Source of the DNA: Rhodanobacter sp.
GTDB taxonomy: Bacteria; Pseudomonadota; Gammaproteobacteria; Xanthomonadales; Rhodanobacteraceae
NCBI GenBank assembly: GCA_004298045.1
Contig: SCRM01000017.1
Span: 87,821-151,820, forward strand
Reading direction: 5' to 3'
Length of the DNA stretch: 64,000 nucleotides
Each line of letters starts with the position of its first letter. The first letter of the stretch is position 1. A program made the translations under genes and the position numbers. Shown here piece after piece: positions 20,673-31,411 of the stretch. Below the pieces are notes generated by a model. The model ran no database searches, had not been told where the DNA came from, and was given only the letters and a program-made list of their open reading frames with translations.

Positions 20673-21452
20673 TCAGTTCTTCGGCGCGGCCGTGGTCTCC
20701 GTCTCCTCGCGCTGGCTCAGGCGCTGGCCAAGGCGGTCGACGTTGTTGAGCGACATCAGGTGCGCGTAGATCCAGCCAAGTACGCCCTCGTGCAGGAACT
20801 CCTTGGCGGTCTTCTCGTCCAGCTCGCGCAGCTTGTCCTCGTTCACCACGAACAAGCCGTTCAGGTTGATGACGTGGCCGTTCGGGTCTTCCGGCGCGCC
20901 TTTGCGCAGGCTCATGTTCCGGGGCTCGAGCAGGTTGTGCTGGCGCAACTGCTGCATGAACGCGCGGGTGCGCGCCACGTGCTGCTGGAATTCGCCCAGG
21001 AAACCCACGGCGCGGGTCAACAGCTCGGTGTCGGTGCCATCCTCGTTGAACAGGCGGTCGCCCTCGGTCTTGCCGAAGCCTTCGTAGCCCTCGTCGAGAA
21101 ACACCGCGAAATCGTCGCCTTCCTGCCCGGCCGGCTTCTCGGCCAGCACGAACGGATAGCGCCGCACGAACGCGGGAATGTAGATGTTCGGCGCCCACTG
21201 CCCGGCGGCATCGACGAACAGGTTCTCGTTCTGGCGCAAACCGAGCAGGGCAACCGGGCCGGCGTCCTCAAGGGTATTGCCGGCAAACACGATCGGCAGA
21301 TCGCGCGCGGCCAGGCCAAACTCCACGCCAGTCAGCGGCACCGAATGCGCGGTAAGCGCGAATTTCATGTTCGGTACCGGCTTCAGGCGCAGGTCCTTGT
21401 GCTCGGTACGGTTGAGCGGCACCGGGCGCTCGTAGAAGATCACTTCAGCCAC
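20673..21452 (-). CDS. SapC family protein
   Basis: A 259-residue protein matching the SapC family: FYERPVPLNRTEHKDLRLKP at the N terminus, then HSVPLTGVEFGLAARDLPIVFAG, FVRRYPFVLAE, and ALMSLNNVDRL-type text near the end. The family is named after a Campylobacter S-layer locus, but in gammaproteobacteria its role is unknown. The GTG start at 21452 is chosen for GAGGT about 8 nt upstream; no nearer ATG exists. It is divergent from the HNH gene across a 252-bp region in which I see no clear regulatory site. Confidence 0.8.
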   Translation of the reverse strand: MAEVIFYERPVPLNRTEHKDLRLKPVPNMKFALTAHSVPLTGVEFGLAARDLPIVFAGNTLEDAGPVALLGLRQNENLFVDAAGQWAPNIYIPAFVRRYPFVLAEKPAGQEGDDFAVFLDEGYEGFGKTEGDRLFNEDGTDTELLTRAVGFLGEFQQHVARTRAFMQQLRQHNLLEPRNMSLRKGAPEDPNGHVINLNGLFVVNEDKLRELDEKTAKEFLHEGVLGWIYAHLMSLNNVDRLGQRLSQREETETTAAPKN

Positions 21453-21704
21453 GTTGTTACCTCTGCCCCGCCGTGCCGGGGTTGCCACCGTTGGCCCCCC
21501 CTCCCAAACCCGGCGTCGGGTCCACGAATGAACGCGCACTATATCAGTGCGCCCCGGCGCGCCGTAACCCCTACCCGTGATGGCTATCTCGTTGACCGCA
21601 AAGCGATTCGCGTGGTGCCGGCAGCAATCTGTTCTATGCTGCAATGCGTTGAACGCCGTTGCATGGTCGCAGCGCTCTTTCGCTTTTGCCGAGGGACGAA
21701 CCGC

Positions 21705-22307
21705 ATGCTGATGGAAGTTGCCAACCGGGTGGATCTGAATGCCACCCGCGTGCTTTCGCTCGACGCCGCCGGCCGCATCCTCGACTGGATCAGCTGGCAG
21801 GACGCCGTGTGCCTTTACGTGCGCGATGCCATCGCGTGGACGCTGGGCGAGCCTTGCCTCACCGTGCACGGCGGCTGGAACCGCGGCACCGGCATGCAAA
21901 GCACGCTGTCCCTGCACCCGATCATTGCCAGCACCGGGCATTGCCACGCCGACGCGACCGACCCGGCGCCCACGCTCAGCAACCCCGCCCTGTTCGCGCG
22001 CGACCGTCACCTGTGCCTGTACTGCGGCGAGCATTTCACCCGTGGCGAACTCACCCGCGACCACGTGCAGCCGGTTTCCCGCGGCGGCCGCGACGAATGG
22101 GAAAACGTGGTCAGCGCCTGCCTTGCCTGCAACCTCAAGAAAGGCAACCGCACCCCGCAACAGGCCAACATGCCACTGCTCGCCGTGCCCTACCGGCCCA
22201 GTTGGGTGGAGCATCTGATCCTCTCCAACCGCAACATTCTCGCCGACCAGATGGAATTCCTCGTCAGCCACCTGCCGCGCAACCGCCGGCAGGCGATGGA
22301 GGCGTAG
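21705..22307 (+). CDS. HNH endonuclease
   Basis: A 200-residue protein with a complete HNH/zinc-ribbon module at 100-150: RDRHLCLYCGEHF (C104, C107), LTRDHVQPVSRGG (D119, H120), then ENVVSACLACNLKKGNRTP (C139, C142). The first 95 residues contain VLSLDAAGRILDWISWQDAV, typical of the chromosomal HNH family found widely in proteobacteria. Its biological substrate is not known. ATG 21705 has GAGGGA 8 nt upstream. It stands alone, next to a repeat element. Confidence 0.88.
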   Translation: MLMEVANRVDLNATRVLSLDAAGRILDWISWQDAVCLYVRDAIAWTLGEPCLTVHGGWNRGTGMQSTLSLHPIIASTGHCHADATDPAPTLSNPALFARDRHLCLYCGEHFTRGELTRDHVQPVSRGGRDEWENVVSACLACNLKKGNRTPQQANMPLLAVPYRPSWVEHLILSNRNILADQMEFLVSHLPRNRRQAMEA

Positions 22308-22466
22308 GGCCGGGATTCGGGATTTGTAAAAGCAGCATCGCGCAAGCAGCGGAGTCTTGTGGGTCGGACCTCAGCCCGACGGACGTGCGGCCGGGGCCTC
22401 CGCCTCCGGTTCTCGCAGCGCGGCGCCGTGCCAAATCCCCAATCCCGTATCCCCAATCCCAGCCTC
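22307..22466. repeat. GGGATTC element with inverted ends, upstream of dxs
   Basis: The left end (22307-22332) reads GGGCCGGGATTCGGGATTTG; the right end (22431-22466) is the inverse type, CAAATCCCCAATCCCGTATC, then CCCAATCCCAGCC. About 100 bp lie between, including an AAAAGCAGCATCGCGC core also seen near the copies at 15.4 and 31.3 kb. It ends 40 bp before the dxs start. Confidence 0.75.
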
Positions 22467-22506
22467 ACGGCTTGTCCCTTCACGCCGTGCAGCCAACAAT
22501 GCATGC

Positions 22507-24333
22507 ATGAAAAACCCCACGCGCTATCCGCACCTAGCCACCATCAACACGCCGGCCGACCTGCGGCGCCTGGCGGACACCGAGTTGCCGGCAGTGGCGG
22601 ACGAGCTGCGCGCCTATCTGATCGAGTCGGTGGCCAGCTCGGGCGGGCATTTCGCGGCCGGGCTTGGCGTGGTCGAGCTGACGGTGGCGCTGCACCACGA
22701 GTTCGACACCCCGCGTGACCGGCTGGTGTGGGACGTGGGCCACCAGTGCTATCCACACAAGATCCTCACCGGCCGCCGCGACCGCATCACGACCATCAAG
22801 CAGCTGGGCGGGCTGGCGCCGTTTCCGCGCCGTGCGGAGAGCGAGTACGACACCTTCGGCGTCGGCCATTCCTCCACCTCGATTTCCGCCGCGCTGGGCA
22901 TGGCCGTCGCGAACCGGCAGCGCGGCGACCACCGGCACATCGTGGCGGTGATCGGCGACGGCGCGGCCACCGCCGGCATGGCGTTCGAGGCGTTGAACCA
23001 CGCCGGCGACGTGCGCGCCGACCTTTTGGTGGTGTTCAACGACAACGGCATGTCGATCAGCGCCAGCGTCGGCGCGATGAACCAGACGCTGGCGCACGTG
23101 GCGACCAACCACCATCTCGACGCGCTGCGCCACCGCGCGGAAACCGACACGCTGCCGCCATCCGCACTATTCGAAGAGCTCGGCTTCGACTACACCGGCC
23201 CGGTGGACGGCCACGACCTGCCGGCCCTGCTGCGCGCGCTGCGCACGTTGAAATCCCGCCCCGGCCCGCAACTGCTGCATGTGCTCACCACCAAGGGCAA
23301 GGGCTACGCGCCGGCCGAGCAGGCGCAAACCGTCTACCACGCGGTCGGCCCGTTCGACCCGGCACACGGGGTGGAAGCCAAGCCGAGAACGCGGCCGAGC
23401 TATTCGCAGGTGTTCGGCGACTGGCTGTGCGACGCCGCCAGCGCCGACCCGCGCGTGATGGCGATCACCCCGGCGATGTGCGAAGGCTCCGGCATGGTGC
23501 GTTTCGCACAGGCTTTCCCGCAGCGCTATTTCGATGTCGGCATTGCCGAGCAGCACGCGGTGACGCTGGCCGCCGGCATGGCGTGCGAAGGCGCCAAACC
23601 GGTGGTGGCGATCTATTCCACTTTCCTGCAGCGCGCCTATGACCAGGTGATCCACGACGTCGCGCTGCAAAACCTCGACGTCACTTTTGCCATCGACCGC
23701 GCCGGCGTGGTCGGCCCGGATGGCGCCACCCACTGCGGCAGCTTCGACCTCGGCTACCTGCGCTGCCTGCCGAATTTCCTCGTGATGGCCCCGGCCGACG
23801 AGCGCGAATGCCGGCAAATGCTGGCCACCGGGCTGGCGCATGCCGGTCCCGCGGCGATCCGCTACCCGCGCGGCACCGGCCCCGGCGTCGATGCCGGTCG
23901 CGGCCTGGACCCCCTGCCGATCGGCAAGGCCGAAGTGCGCCGCCGCGGCCACCGCCTCGCCCTCCTCAGCTTCGGCGCGCTCCTGCCGCGCGCGGCGCAA
24001 ATCGCCGTGGAGCTCGACGCCACGCTGGTCAACATGCGGTTCGTCAAACCACTGGACGAAACCCTGCTGCTGGAGCTCGCGCAAACCCACGAAGCCTTCG
24101 TCACGCTGGAAGACAACGCGATTGCCGGCGGCGCCGGCTCGGCGGTTGCCGAATGCCTCGCCGCGCACGCCATCACCCTGCCCATCCTGCACCTCGGCCT
24201 GCCCGACCGTTTCCTCGAACACGGCACCCGCGACGAAGTACTGGCCCTGGCCGGGCTCAGCGTGGATGGCCTGCGGCAGGCTATCCACGCGCGGTTTGCG
24301 TCACTGGTGGCGCGTTCCTGCGCAGGCCGCTGA
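22507..24333 (+). CDS. dxs: 1-deoxy-D-xylulose-5-phosphate synthase
   Basis: A 608-residue thiamine-diphosphate enzyme joining pyruvate and glyceraldehyde-3-phosphate, the first step of the MEP isoprenoid route. Present are [20 protein letters not shown] near 45-63, [30 protein letters not shown], the ThDP motif beginning [15 protein letters not shown] (150) and ending FNDN (177-180), and the C-terminal [16 protein letters not shown] and [22 protein letters not shown] 22507 is family-like but lacks a strong ribosome site. It makes the substrate shared by MEP, thiamine and PLP synthesis. Confidence 0.96.
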   Translation: MKNPTRYPHLATINTPADLRRLADTELPAVADELRAYLIESVASSGGHFAAGLGVVELTVALHHEFDTPRDRLVWDVGHQCYPHKILTGRRDRITTIKQLGGLAPFPRRAESEYDTFGVGHSSTSISAALGMAVANRQRGDHRHIVAVIGDGAATAGMAFEALNHAGDVRADLLVVFNDNGMSISASVGAMNQTLAHVATNHHLDALRHRAETDTLPPSALFEELGFDYTGPVDGHDLPALLRALRTLKSRPGPQLLHVLTTKGKGYAPAEQAQTVYHAVGPFDPAHGVEAKPRTRPSYSQVFGDWLCDAASADPRVMAITPAMCEGSGMVRFAQAFPQRYFDVGIAEQHAVTLAAGMACEGAKPVVAIYSTFLQRAYDQVIHDVALQNLDVTFAIDRAGVVGPDGATHCGSFDLGYLRCLPNFLVMAPADERECRQMLATGLAHAGPAAIRYPRGTGPGVDAGRGLDPLPIGKAEVRRRGHRLALLSFGALLPRAAQIAVELDATLVNMRFVKPLDETLLLELAQTHEAFVTLEDNAIAGGAGSAVAECLAAHAITLPILHLGLPDRFLEHGTRDEVLALAGLSVDGLRQAIHARFASLVARSCAGR

Positions 24334-24362
24334 ACCCCGCATACGCGTCCGCTACCTGTACG

Positions 24363-24420
24363 GTGGGACACCATCCGACAAGGACCACGTGTCCGGTTCG
24401 AGGGTCCCACGCCGGTTTGC
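24363..24420. terminator. nested hairpin between dxs and the convergent usp gene
   Basis: GTGGGAC (24363-24369) pairs with GTCCCAC (24414-24420), and CCGACA pairs inside with TGTCCGG (one bulge). It lies between two convergent genes and could end transcription from both sides. There is no T-run. Confidence 0.35.
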
Positions 24421-24460
24421 GCCCCGCTGGTTGATCAGATATGCCAATGGCGCTGGTGCA

Positions 24461-25273
24461 TCAGTGACACAGCAGCAGCGGCATGCGCGCCAGCCGCAGG
24501 GCATCGCGGGTGACGCCGCCCAGCACCCACTCACTGAAACGCCCACGCCCATAGGCGCCCATCACCAGCAGATCCGCACCAAAGGCGTCGGCGTGCGCCA
24601 GCAGTGCACCGCCGGCCGCATCGGCGCGCTCGGCGATGGGTTGCACTTCCACCTTGGCGCCGTGTTCACGCAGGTACTCGGCGATGTCGAACGGCGGGTA
24701 CCACGCCAGGCCGGGATAGCGCTCGCGCTCCTCGCCCTGCATCAACAGCACCTCGGCACCGGGTAGCAGCGGCAGTGCCGCATGCACTGCGCGCATCGCC
24801 TCGGATGACCCGTTCCAGCCAATGGCAAGACGCACCGGCTGGCGGAACGCCCCTACCGAGCGCGGCAACACCACACAGGCGATGCCGGTGCGCAGCACGA
24901 TGCCCGCAATATCCGAGCCGGCGCCGGTGTCGCCATCGGCGTGATCGAGCATCAGCAGATCATGCCGCGGCGCTACCTGCGACAACGCCTCGTCGGGTCG
25001 CCCTTCGGCCACCAGCCACCGGCACGGCGTGACGCCGGCCGCGGCCGCACGCGCCAGAAACCCCGGCCGCGCCGCGATCGCCGCCGCCACCAGCCGTCGG
25101 GTGTCTTCGATCAGCACGGCGGCCAGCGCGGGCTCGACTGCCGAACCGAAGTACAGCGGCGCGGCGTACACCGCGGTCAACCCGGCGTGCATGGCGGCGG
25201 CGAGCGCCACCGCGTGCTGCACGGCCGGCGTATCGCCCTGCGGCTCGCGTACATGGACAAGGATGGTTTTCAT
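24461..25273 (-). CDS. universal stress protein UspA family
   Basis: A 270-residue protein with two Usp-like halves. The first begins MKTILVHVREPQGDTPAV; the second has GWNGSSEAMRAVHAALPLL and the ATP-binding motif GAYGRGRFSEWVLGGVT near the end (GxxG-x9-G type), followed by MPLLLCH. Tandem Usp proteins bind ATP or AMP and respond to stress. ATG 25273 has GAGGTG about 5 nt upstream. It lies 104 bp below prmC on the same strand and is convergent with dxs. Confidence 0.85.
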   Translation of the reverse strand: MKTILVHVREPQGDTPAVQHAVALAAAMHAGLTAVYAAPLYFGSAVEPALAAVLIEDTRRLVAAAIAARPGFLARAAAAGVTPCRWLVAEGRPDEALSQVAPRHDLLMLDHADGDTGAGSDIAGIVLRTGIACVVLPRSVGAFRQPVRLAIGWNGSSEAMRAVHAALPLLPGAEVLLMQGEERERYPGLAWYPPFDIAEYLREHGAKVEVQPIAERADAAGGALLAHADAFGADLLVMGAYGRGRFSEWVLGGVTRDALRLARMPLLLCH

Positions 25274-25377
25274 CGCGCACCTCGCATGCAAACCGGCGCC
25301 AATGTGGCAAGTAGCGACAGCTTCCCGCATCCCGCCGACGCATGCTTGATTTTTGTCACTTGCGGTGGGCTGCGGCA

Positions 25378-26205
25378 TCAGCTGCCGCGACTGCCGCCGC
25401 TGACGCGGTCGCGCGCTTCGAGATCCTGCGCGGTGAACACCTGGGCAAACCCGGCCGCGGTCAGCAGCGCGCGCGCCGCATCGCCCTGCTGCCAGCCGTG
25501 CTCGAACAGCAACCAGCCGCCCGGCGCGAGGTGCGCCGCGGCGCCAGCGACGATGCGGCGGATGGCGTCGAACCCATCCGGCCCGGAAGCCAGCGCCGCC
25601 GCCGGCTCGTGGCGCAGATCCCCCTGCGTCAGATGCGGATCGCCCGCCTCGATGTACGGCGGATTGGACACGATGAGGTCAAAGCAGGCGTCTTCGAGCG
25701 CGGCAAACCAGTCGCCGTGCGCAAAGCTCACGTTGTTGAAACCCAACCGCTGAGCATTGCGCCGCGCCACCGCCAGCGCATCACCGCTGGCATCGGTCGC
25801 CAGCACCTGCGTGCGCGGGCGCTCAAAGGCGATGGAGAGCGCAATCGCGCCGCTGCCAGTGCCCAGGTCAGCCACCCGCAACGGCAAGTTCACTGGCAGC
25901 CGCGCCAGCGCCAGCTCCACCAGCAGCTCGGTTTCCACCCGCGGAATGAGCGTGGCCGGCGTCACCGTGAGGTCGAGCGTCCAGAATCCGCGGCGTCCGG
26001 TGATGTAGGCCACCGGCTCACCCTTGGCACGGCGTTCCACCAGCGCGTCGGCGGCCGTCTGGACGTCCGTCTGCAGCGCCTCGCCAGAATGCGCAAACAG
26101 CCAACTGCGCGGTTTGCGCAGCACGTGCAACAGCAACATTTCGGCTTCGACCCGGTCGCCGAGGCGCGCGGTGGCGCCCGTGATCCAACTGCGCACATCA
26201 GTCAT
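25378..26205 (-). CDS. prmC: peptide chain release factor N5-glutamine methyltransferase
   Basis: A 275-residue SAM-dependent enzyme that methylates the GGQ glutamine of release factors RF1 and RF2. Key motifs are [28 protein letters not shown], the SAM motif DLGTGSG (113-119) and NPPY (181-184), which binds the glutamine side chain. The usual neighbour prfA is absent; instead the start overlaps by 8 nt the end of a large membrane-protein gene. Length is normal. Confidence 0.94.
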   Translation of the reverse strand: MTDVRSWITGATARLGDRVEAEMLLLHVLRKPRSWLFAHSGEALQTDVQTAADALVERRAKGEPVAYITGRRGFWTLDLTVTPATLIPRVETELLVELALARLPVNLPLRVADLGTGSGAIALSIAFERPRTQVLATDASGDALAVARRNAQRLGFNNVSFAHGDWFAALEDACFDLIVSNPPYIEAGDPHLTQGDLRHEPAAALASGPDGFDAIRRIVAGAAAHLAPGGWLLFEHGWQQGDAARALLTAAGFAQVFTAQDLEARDRVSGGSRGS

Positions 26206-29200
26206 GGGGCAACTCCGGCGGCAACGCCGCACGCGGTGCGGCGCGCCGCCAATAGCCGCCGCGGCTCCACGCATCGAACGCCCAGCGCAGCCAACCAATC
26301 AGCGCAAACGCCAGCCACAAGGCCCAGGCCAGCATCGCCAGCTTGTAGTACCACAGCGAGACGCTGACGACGCCGGCCGCCGGCAAGCTGCCGGCACTGT
26401 GGTCGGCAAACCAGCGCAGATCCCACGCCGACGAGCCGTTGCCGGCCACCTGCATGTCCGGCACGCCGAGCAGGCCCTTCGGCACTGCCGCGATCAGCGT
26501 GAGGAGCGCCAGCACGGTAAGCAGGGCCAGGCCAATCTGCATCAGGTTGTAGCCCCAGCGCGGCCACGAGGGCGGCGGGGTCCTGCGCGCCCGCAGGCCG
26601 CTCAGCACCAGCCAGCCCGCCACCAGCGCCAGCGCGCCCCAGGCCAGCGCGGAAAACCCGAGGCCGAGCAGCAGCCAGTGCCGCCACTTGAGCGGCGTCG
26701 GCGCGTAACGCGCCAGCAGCCACGCCACCAGCAGCAGCACGCCGAGGCGCGCCCAGTACAGCACCGCCGGGCCGGTGGCCGGGCCCCAGGCCCACAGCAC
26801 CCAGCGGTCGTGCGGCAGGCTCAAGGCGCTCGCCAGGTTCGCGGCCGGCGCATCGAGCGTGATGGCCGACGTGCGCGTCAGCGTGGCGCCAGCGCCCGGT
26901 TCGCGCAGCCGAACCTGGTAGGCGTGCGTGCCCGGCAACAGCGGCAGGCCGAGCCGATGATCGCGAATGGCCAGGCCCAACGGCTCGCCATCGCGCTGCG
27001 CGTCGACCAACTCGGCGCCGGCCGGCAACGTGATCGCGTGCTCACCGCCGCGCGTACTGCGCACCGTGAGATCGAGCGTGGTTTCGCGTGCCCGCTGGCC
27101 GATCGTGGTGTGCACCGCCACGCGGTCGAATGCGAGGCTGCCACCCGGCACCGCCGCCGGCCGGTCAAATGCGAGATGCAGGGTTTCACCCGGCAACGGC
27201 TGGAAGCGCAGACCACTGCCGCTGGCGCTTTGCGGCACGCCCTGCGCGGCCACCCGCCACATCGGCGCGGCATCCACCTGCCACACCTCGGCACGCTCGC
27301 CCAGCGGCGGCGCGATCAGTGCGAGCTGCGGGGTCTGATCCAGCCGGCTGGTCCAGCGCACGCTTTGCGCAGCGGTGTTGAAGGTGACGTCGATGCGACC
27401 ATCCTTCACCACCACGCCGTCGCCCAGCGGGTGCTCGCCGGGCAAAAGCGGCAGGCTAAGGCTGAAACCGCCACTGGCCGGCGCGATACGCTGCACGGTG
27501 TTTTCCACCTGCCACTCAACCCCCAGCGACAATCGCCGCGTCAGCCGCACGTAGGGCGGAAACGCCGGTGCCAGGTTGGCGGCCGCCACGCCGCCGGCGG
27601 CCGCCACGCGCTGCAAGGTCAGGCTGTCGCCGAGCAGGCGCTGGCCATCGACGCCGGCGAGCGTCCAGCCGGCGCCGCTGAACTGCACGCGCTGCGGCGG
27701 CAAGCCAAATTGCAGCGTGGCGGCATCGCTGTTGCCGAGCCGATAGTGCAGGTCGAGCCGATGCACGCCGCGGTCGAGCCGCACCAGGGTTTGCCCGGCG
27801 TACTGGGTGAGCGCCGCCGGCTTGCCGTCGCGGGTGGCGGCGGTCAACGTCAACGCCTCGCCAGCGTGCGGCAAGGGCACGGCGACGGTGGCGCCCACAT
27901 GGATCTCCAGCGCCAGGTCGAGCGCATCGCCAGTAACGGAGAGCTGCGCCTGGGCCACCTCGGCGCAGTCAGGCGCGCACCTGGGCGCTTCGGTCAGCCG
28001 CGCCTTGAGCTGGTCGAGCAGCGGCTGGCTGGGCAGGGTTTGCGCGTGCGACAACGTAGGCAGCAGCACGCCGGCCAGCAGCAAACTGCCGAGGACAGCA
28101 GCGGCATGCGGAGCATGTCCGCGCCACTGCCATGGCTGCAGCGCCAGCACCAACCGCGCCAACAGTGCGACCAGCAAGCCCACCAGCAACACGCGCAGCA
28201 CCCGCACCAGCCAGCGCGGCGCAACGATCAGGCGCACGGTTTGCGCGGTGGTAACCGGCCCCGACCAGCCCAGTGGGTAATTGTTGCCTTGATCCCAGGC
28301 CGGGGTGCCCGCGCCGGCTTGCACCGGTGTCTGCGTTTCCACGGCGCTCGGCGCCAACGCGTTCACTCCCGGCGGCACGGCAAACTTCATCACCCGCGGC
28401 GAGCCGATGGGCGCCGCCTGCATGGCTGCGGGCGCAGGTGGCAGTGGCGGCATATTCGCGGCATCCATGCGGTTGGCGCGCACCGCCATCTCGGCCGATG
28501 GCGACGCAAACTGCACGGCAACCGCACGGTCGAAACGACCGGATTCAAGCTGCGGATGCAACGCGTACTGCAACTGCTGCGCGACAAACGGCAGGCTCCA
28601 CAAGGCAGTCAGCACCAACGCCGCCACCGCCGTGCCGCGCACGAGCCCACGCAGCCGCGCCGCCGGCAAGGCGCGCCACAGCAAGGCCAGCAGCACTACC
28701 GCCGCCAGCGTCCACACCGGCGCGCCCGGCTCCTGCTGGCCCAGCACGAGATAACCGGCCGCCAGCACGCCCCACGGCCAGCCGAGCAGGCGCCCGGCCA
28801 GCAAGGCGATCAGCGCCAGTACGAAAAGATCGAGCAGGCTCCAGCCCGCAGCCCAGGTGTTGGGTGCGCGGTCGGCGCCGGGCGCGGCAATGAGTCGGTA
28901 GCCATGCGGCAGGTGCAAGGTGGCCCGGATGCCGTCCAGCGGCAGATTCCACGCCGTGACCGGCAGCGCACCGCCGGCGTGCGGCAGGCGTAGGCCGGCA
29001 GTGAGGTCGAGTCGGCCGGAGTACAGACGCAACTCGACGCCGCGTGCACCATCCGCGCCCGCGGTCACCAGCAGCGGCGCGCCGTGCTCGCTGGCCCGCT
29101 GCAACTCCCATGGCGCAGCGACGTCCAGCCGCTGGCGCTGGCGCAATTCGCCGGTCAAATGATCCACCGCGCTCAGGCCGTGGCCGTTGAAATCCAGCCA

Positions 29201-30247
29201 CCACTGGCGATCGAGCTGGAGCTGGTCACCCTTGCTGCCCGTCTGGCCACGCGCGCCGACCACGACGGCGAGGCCATGGCCGTCGGTCAGCGCAAACGCC
29301 GGCAAGGCGCGCCACGCCTGCGGCACGCCGGCTTGTCCCGCGTCCACCGCCTGCCCTTCGGCACGGCTGGTGCGCAGCGCGGGATCATCGGCATAGCTCC
29401 AGATCTCCTGCCGCGGCCACGGCGCGGCCGGCAACTTGGGCGCCAGCTTTGCCAGTGCCACGGTGGCGCGCGCTTCGAACGTCAGCGTCCAGGTGCCTGG
29501 GCGCAGTTGCACCTCAAGCCGACCGGCGGCGTCGAGCCGTGCCGGCAAGTCGCCATCCAGCGCAGTGGCCACAAACCCGGGGGGCAGCGCCGGCCCGAAG
29601 CTAGCGGTGCGCGCGCTGCCGGTGACGTTGAATTCCAGCCGCGTTTCCAGCATGGCCGGTACGCCGTCGGCGAGCCGCCGGTAGACGCGCAGGGACAAGG
29701 CGTCGGCGCCCCGCTGCGCGGCCACGGCTTCGCCCAGCGTCAGCTCATCAGCGTGACGTTCGAGCCGCACCACCGGCTGGCCGTCGAGGCTGAGCGCCAC
29801 CAGGCCGAACGCCTCGGGCACCGCAAGCCGCGCCGGCCGTGTCGTCCACGGCAGGTTGCCCTGCACGCGGTAGTCGCCGGGCGCAAGGCGCAGCGCCGGC
29901 GTGCCGTCGTGGTCGAGCACCACCCCGGGTTGGCGATCCACGCTCACCGCCTGCGGCCAATGGCGCGCACTGCCCGGCAACGCGACCCAGCTGGGCGCAT
30001 CCACCCGCACGTCAAACGCAAAGCTGCCGCCCTGCGCGCCAGCCGTCAGGCTCAGCGTGCCGGGCCAGGCGCACGGGCGATCGCGGTCGGTGGCATCCCC
30101 ACTCACCAGATACGGGCAGGCATGCGCCGGCGTGTCATGCAGCACCCAGCCCTGCCAGTCGCGCAGCGGCGGCGGCACATCCTGTGCAGCGAGTGGCGCA
30201 ACCAGTGCCAGCAACAACAGGGCGATGCCGATCAGGCGTGCAAGCAT
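26198..30247 (-). CDS. large polytopic membrane protein of unknown function
   Basis: A 1349-residue protein I do not recognise. A signal peptide (1-21, ending APLAAQ) precedes a periplasmic region (about 22-465) rich in beta-type, Ala/Leu-biased sequence. Hydrophobic clusters follow at about 470-565, 670-735 and 1150-1325, the last with five or six probable helices. A second periplasmic region lies at about 736-1140, preceded by an [15 protein letters not shown] segment that resembles a signal-cleaved start, so the layout is repeated (export signal, extracytoplasmic part, helices). A Pro/Ala/Met-rich patch lies near 590-640. No catalytic motif is visible. ATG 30247 has GGAG 6 nt upstream. It overlaps prmC by 8 nt and follows the V4R-like gene by 59 bp, so all three are probably cotranscribed. 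Confidence 0.75.
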   Translation of the reverse strand: MLARLIGIALLLLALVAPLAAQDVPPPLRDWQGWVLHDTPAHACPYLVSGDATDRDRPCAWPGTLSLTAGAQGGSFAFDVRVDAPSWVALPGSARHWPQAVSVDRQPGVVLDHDGTPALRLAPGDYRVQGNLPWTTRPARLAVPEAFGLVALSLDGQPVVRLERHADELTLGEAVAAQRGADALSLRVYRRLADGVPAMLETRLEFNVTGSARTASFGPALPPGFVATALDGDLPARLDAAGRLEVQLRPGTWTLTFEARATVALAKLAPKLPAAPWPRQEIWSYADDPALRTSRAEGQAVDAGQAGVPQAWRALPAFALTDGHGLAVVVGARGQTGSKGDQLQLDRQWWLDFNGHGLSAVDHLTGELRQRQRLDVAAPWELQRASEHGAPLLVTAGADGARGVELRLYSGRLDLTAGLRLPHAGGALPVTAWNLPLDGIRATLHLPHGYRLIAAPGADRAPNTWAAGWSLLDLFVLALIALLAGRLLGWPWGVLAAGYLVLGQQEPGAPVWTLAAVVLLALLWRALPAARLRGLVRGTAVAALVLTALWSLPFVAQQLQYALHPQLESGRFDRAVAVQFASPSAEMAVRANRMDAANMPPLPPAPAAMQAAPIGSPRVMKFAVPPGVNALAPSAVETQTPVQAGAGTPAWDQGNNYPLGWSGPVTTAQTVRLIVAPRWLVRVLRVLLVGLLVALLARLVLALQPWQWRGHAPHAAAVLGSLLLAGVLLPTLSHAQTLPSQPLLDQLKARLTEAPRCAPDCAEVAQAQLSVTGDALDLALEIHVGATVAVPLPHAGEALTLTAATRDGKPAALTQYAGQTLVRLDRGVHRLDLHYRLGNSDAATLQFGLPPQRVQFSGAGWTLAGVDGQRLLGDSLTLQRVAAAGGVAAANLAPAFPPYVRLTRRLSLGVEWQVENTVQRIAPASGGFSLSLPLLPGEHPLGDGVVVKDGRIDVTFNTAAQSVRWTSRLDQTPQLALIAPPLGERAEVWQVDAAPMWRVAAQGVPQSASGSGLRFQPLPGETLHLAFDRPAAVPGGSLAFDRVAVHTTIGQRARETTLDLTVRSTRGGEHAITLPAGAELVDAQRDGEPLGLAIRDHRLGLPLLPGTHAYQVRLREPGAGATLTRTSAITLDAPAANLASALSLPHDRWVLWAWGPATGPAVLYWARLGVLLLVAWLLARYAPTPLKWRHWLLLGLGFSALAWGALALVAGWLVLSGLRARRTPPPSWPRWGYNLMQIGLALLTVLALLTLIAAVPKGLLGVPDMQVAGNGSSAWDLRWFADHSAGSLPAAGVVSVSLWYYKLAMLAWALWLAFALIGWLRWAFDAWSRGGYWRRAAPRAALPPELPHD

Positions 30248-30306
30248 GGGCAGCTCCGTGCACAAGGATGCGCGCAAGTAGACCACGGACGAGCGACCAG
30301 CCGGTA

Positions 30307-31242
30307 TCAGTCGCCGACCGCGAGGATGCACTCCTCGGCGCCAAAACTGCGGCAGCACACCGGCACCACCGCGCCAGCATCCCCAAGCAGGCCTTCAAGC
30401 AGCCCGGCATAGAACTCGCAGCCGGAATGCCCGTTGGCCTGGCACAGCGGGCTGTGCAGGATGTGCAGCTGGCCATCCGCCGGCAGCGTGGTTTCAACCA
30501 GCGCGGACAGTGCCGGCAACACCGTTTGCGCGAGGCTTTGCGGGGTGCTCGGCGCGACCTTGGGTGGCTTTTCCCGCGCGAGCCAGGCGCCAATGCGCTG
30601 TCCCGCCAAGCGCAGGCTGGCCACCCGCGCACCGGGCGCCACGTCGCGATCCAGTGCCTGCACGCGCGGCAGGATGCCGGGGTAAAGCCGGGCCAGGTCG
30701 GCCAGCGCTTGTTCCACCGCTACCGCATCCGCCGCCAACGACGGGGTGTCATCCCAGGCCATGACCTCGACCGTGGAAGGCACCGGTGACGGTGCCGCCT
30801 TGCGTACCACCAGCGCTTCCCAGGCTTCCCGCTCATCCGCTTCCGGCAACGGCGGCGGCAGGCTCGGCGCCGGTGCGACAGGCACCGTGGCCGCCCTTGC
30901 CGGTGGCGCGGGAACCGGCTCCGGCAATGGCTCCGGCACGGGTGCCGGTGGCGGCACATAGCCACTCGCCGTCGCGCGCGTCACGGCAAAATGTGGCTGG
31001 AAATCTTCGCCAGCCGGCAACAACTCGACACTCACGAACCGCTCGCAACCCGCCAGCGCGGCTTCCAGCGCGCGCTTCTTGAAGCGCGAACCACGCACCA
31101 CCATCGCCAGCAACACACCGTGCGGATCGTTCACCAACCGCTGGCGCAACAGCACGAAACCTTCGCTGCCAGCCAACCGGCCCACTTCCAGCGACAGGCC
31201 CTCACGCGTGAGCGCAAGGGCCTGAATTTCGAGGTCGATCAT
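30307..31242 (-). CDS. unrecognised protein with V4R-like Cys-rich C terminus
   Basis: A 311-residue protein. Residues 1-90 form a compact domain (MIDLEIQALALTREGLSLEVG). Residues 96-135 are a low-complexity Pro/Ala/Glu linker, and residues about 175-311 form a second domain. The last 55 residues read HSPLCQANGHSGCEFYAGLL, then EGLLGDAGAVVPVCCRSFGAEECILAVG: five Cys in an arrangement like V4R (4-vinyl reductase) domains, which bind small hydrophobic ligands or metals through a GC-F-G-LEG...C...G..EC pattern. The assignment is by eye. It lies just upstream of the 1349-residue membrane protein, and a shared function is likely. Confidence 0.6.
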   Translation of the reverse strand: MIDLEIQALALTREGLSLEVGRLAGSEGFVLLRQRLVNDPHGVLLAMVVRGSRFKKRALEAALAGCERFVSVELLPAGEDFQPHFAVTRATASGYVPPPAPVPEPLPEPVPAPPARAATVPVAPAPSLPPPLPEADEREAWEALVVRKAAPSPVPSTVEVMAWDDTPSLAADAVAVEQALADLARLYPGILPRVQALDRDVAPGARVASLRLAGQRIGAWLAREKPPKVAPSTPQSLAQTVLPALSALVETTLPADGQLHILHSPLCQANGHSGCEFYAGLLEGLLGDAGAVVPVCCRSFGAEECILAVGD

Positions 31243-31247
31243 GGGGC

Positions 31248-31411
31248 AAGAGCCGGGATTCGGGATAGGAGATTGGGGATTCGAAGATACTGCACCGCGC
31301 GAGTCGTGTTTCGCAGTACCGGGGTTCGAGATTGGGGATTGGGGATTTGGAAAGCCGCATGGCGCGAGATCGGTTTTACCGAATCCCGTATCCCCAATCC
31401 CGGCTCTCCCC
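31248..31411. repeat. GGGATTC element with inverted ends between pepN and the V4R-like gene
   Basis: Left end AGAGCCGGGATTCGGGATAG (31249-31268) pairs with the right end AATCCCGGCTCT (31397-31408). A second forward run (GGGGTTCGAGATTGGGGATT) lies at 31321, and an inverted run (ACCGAATCCCGTATCCCCAA) at 31378. The ~160-bp element abuts the pepN stop. There is no gene inside. Confidence 0.75.

Noticed and set aside
24363..24420. A tRNA-like GGTTCGA stretch after dxs
   Set aside because: There is no C after the T loop and no anticodon or D arm in the right place; it is better read as a hairpin.
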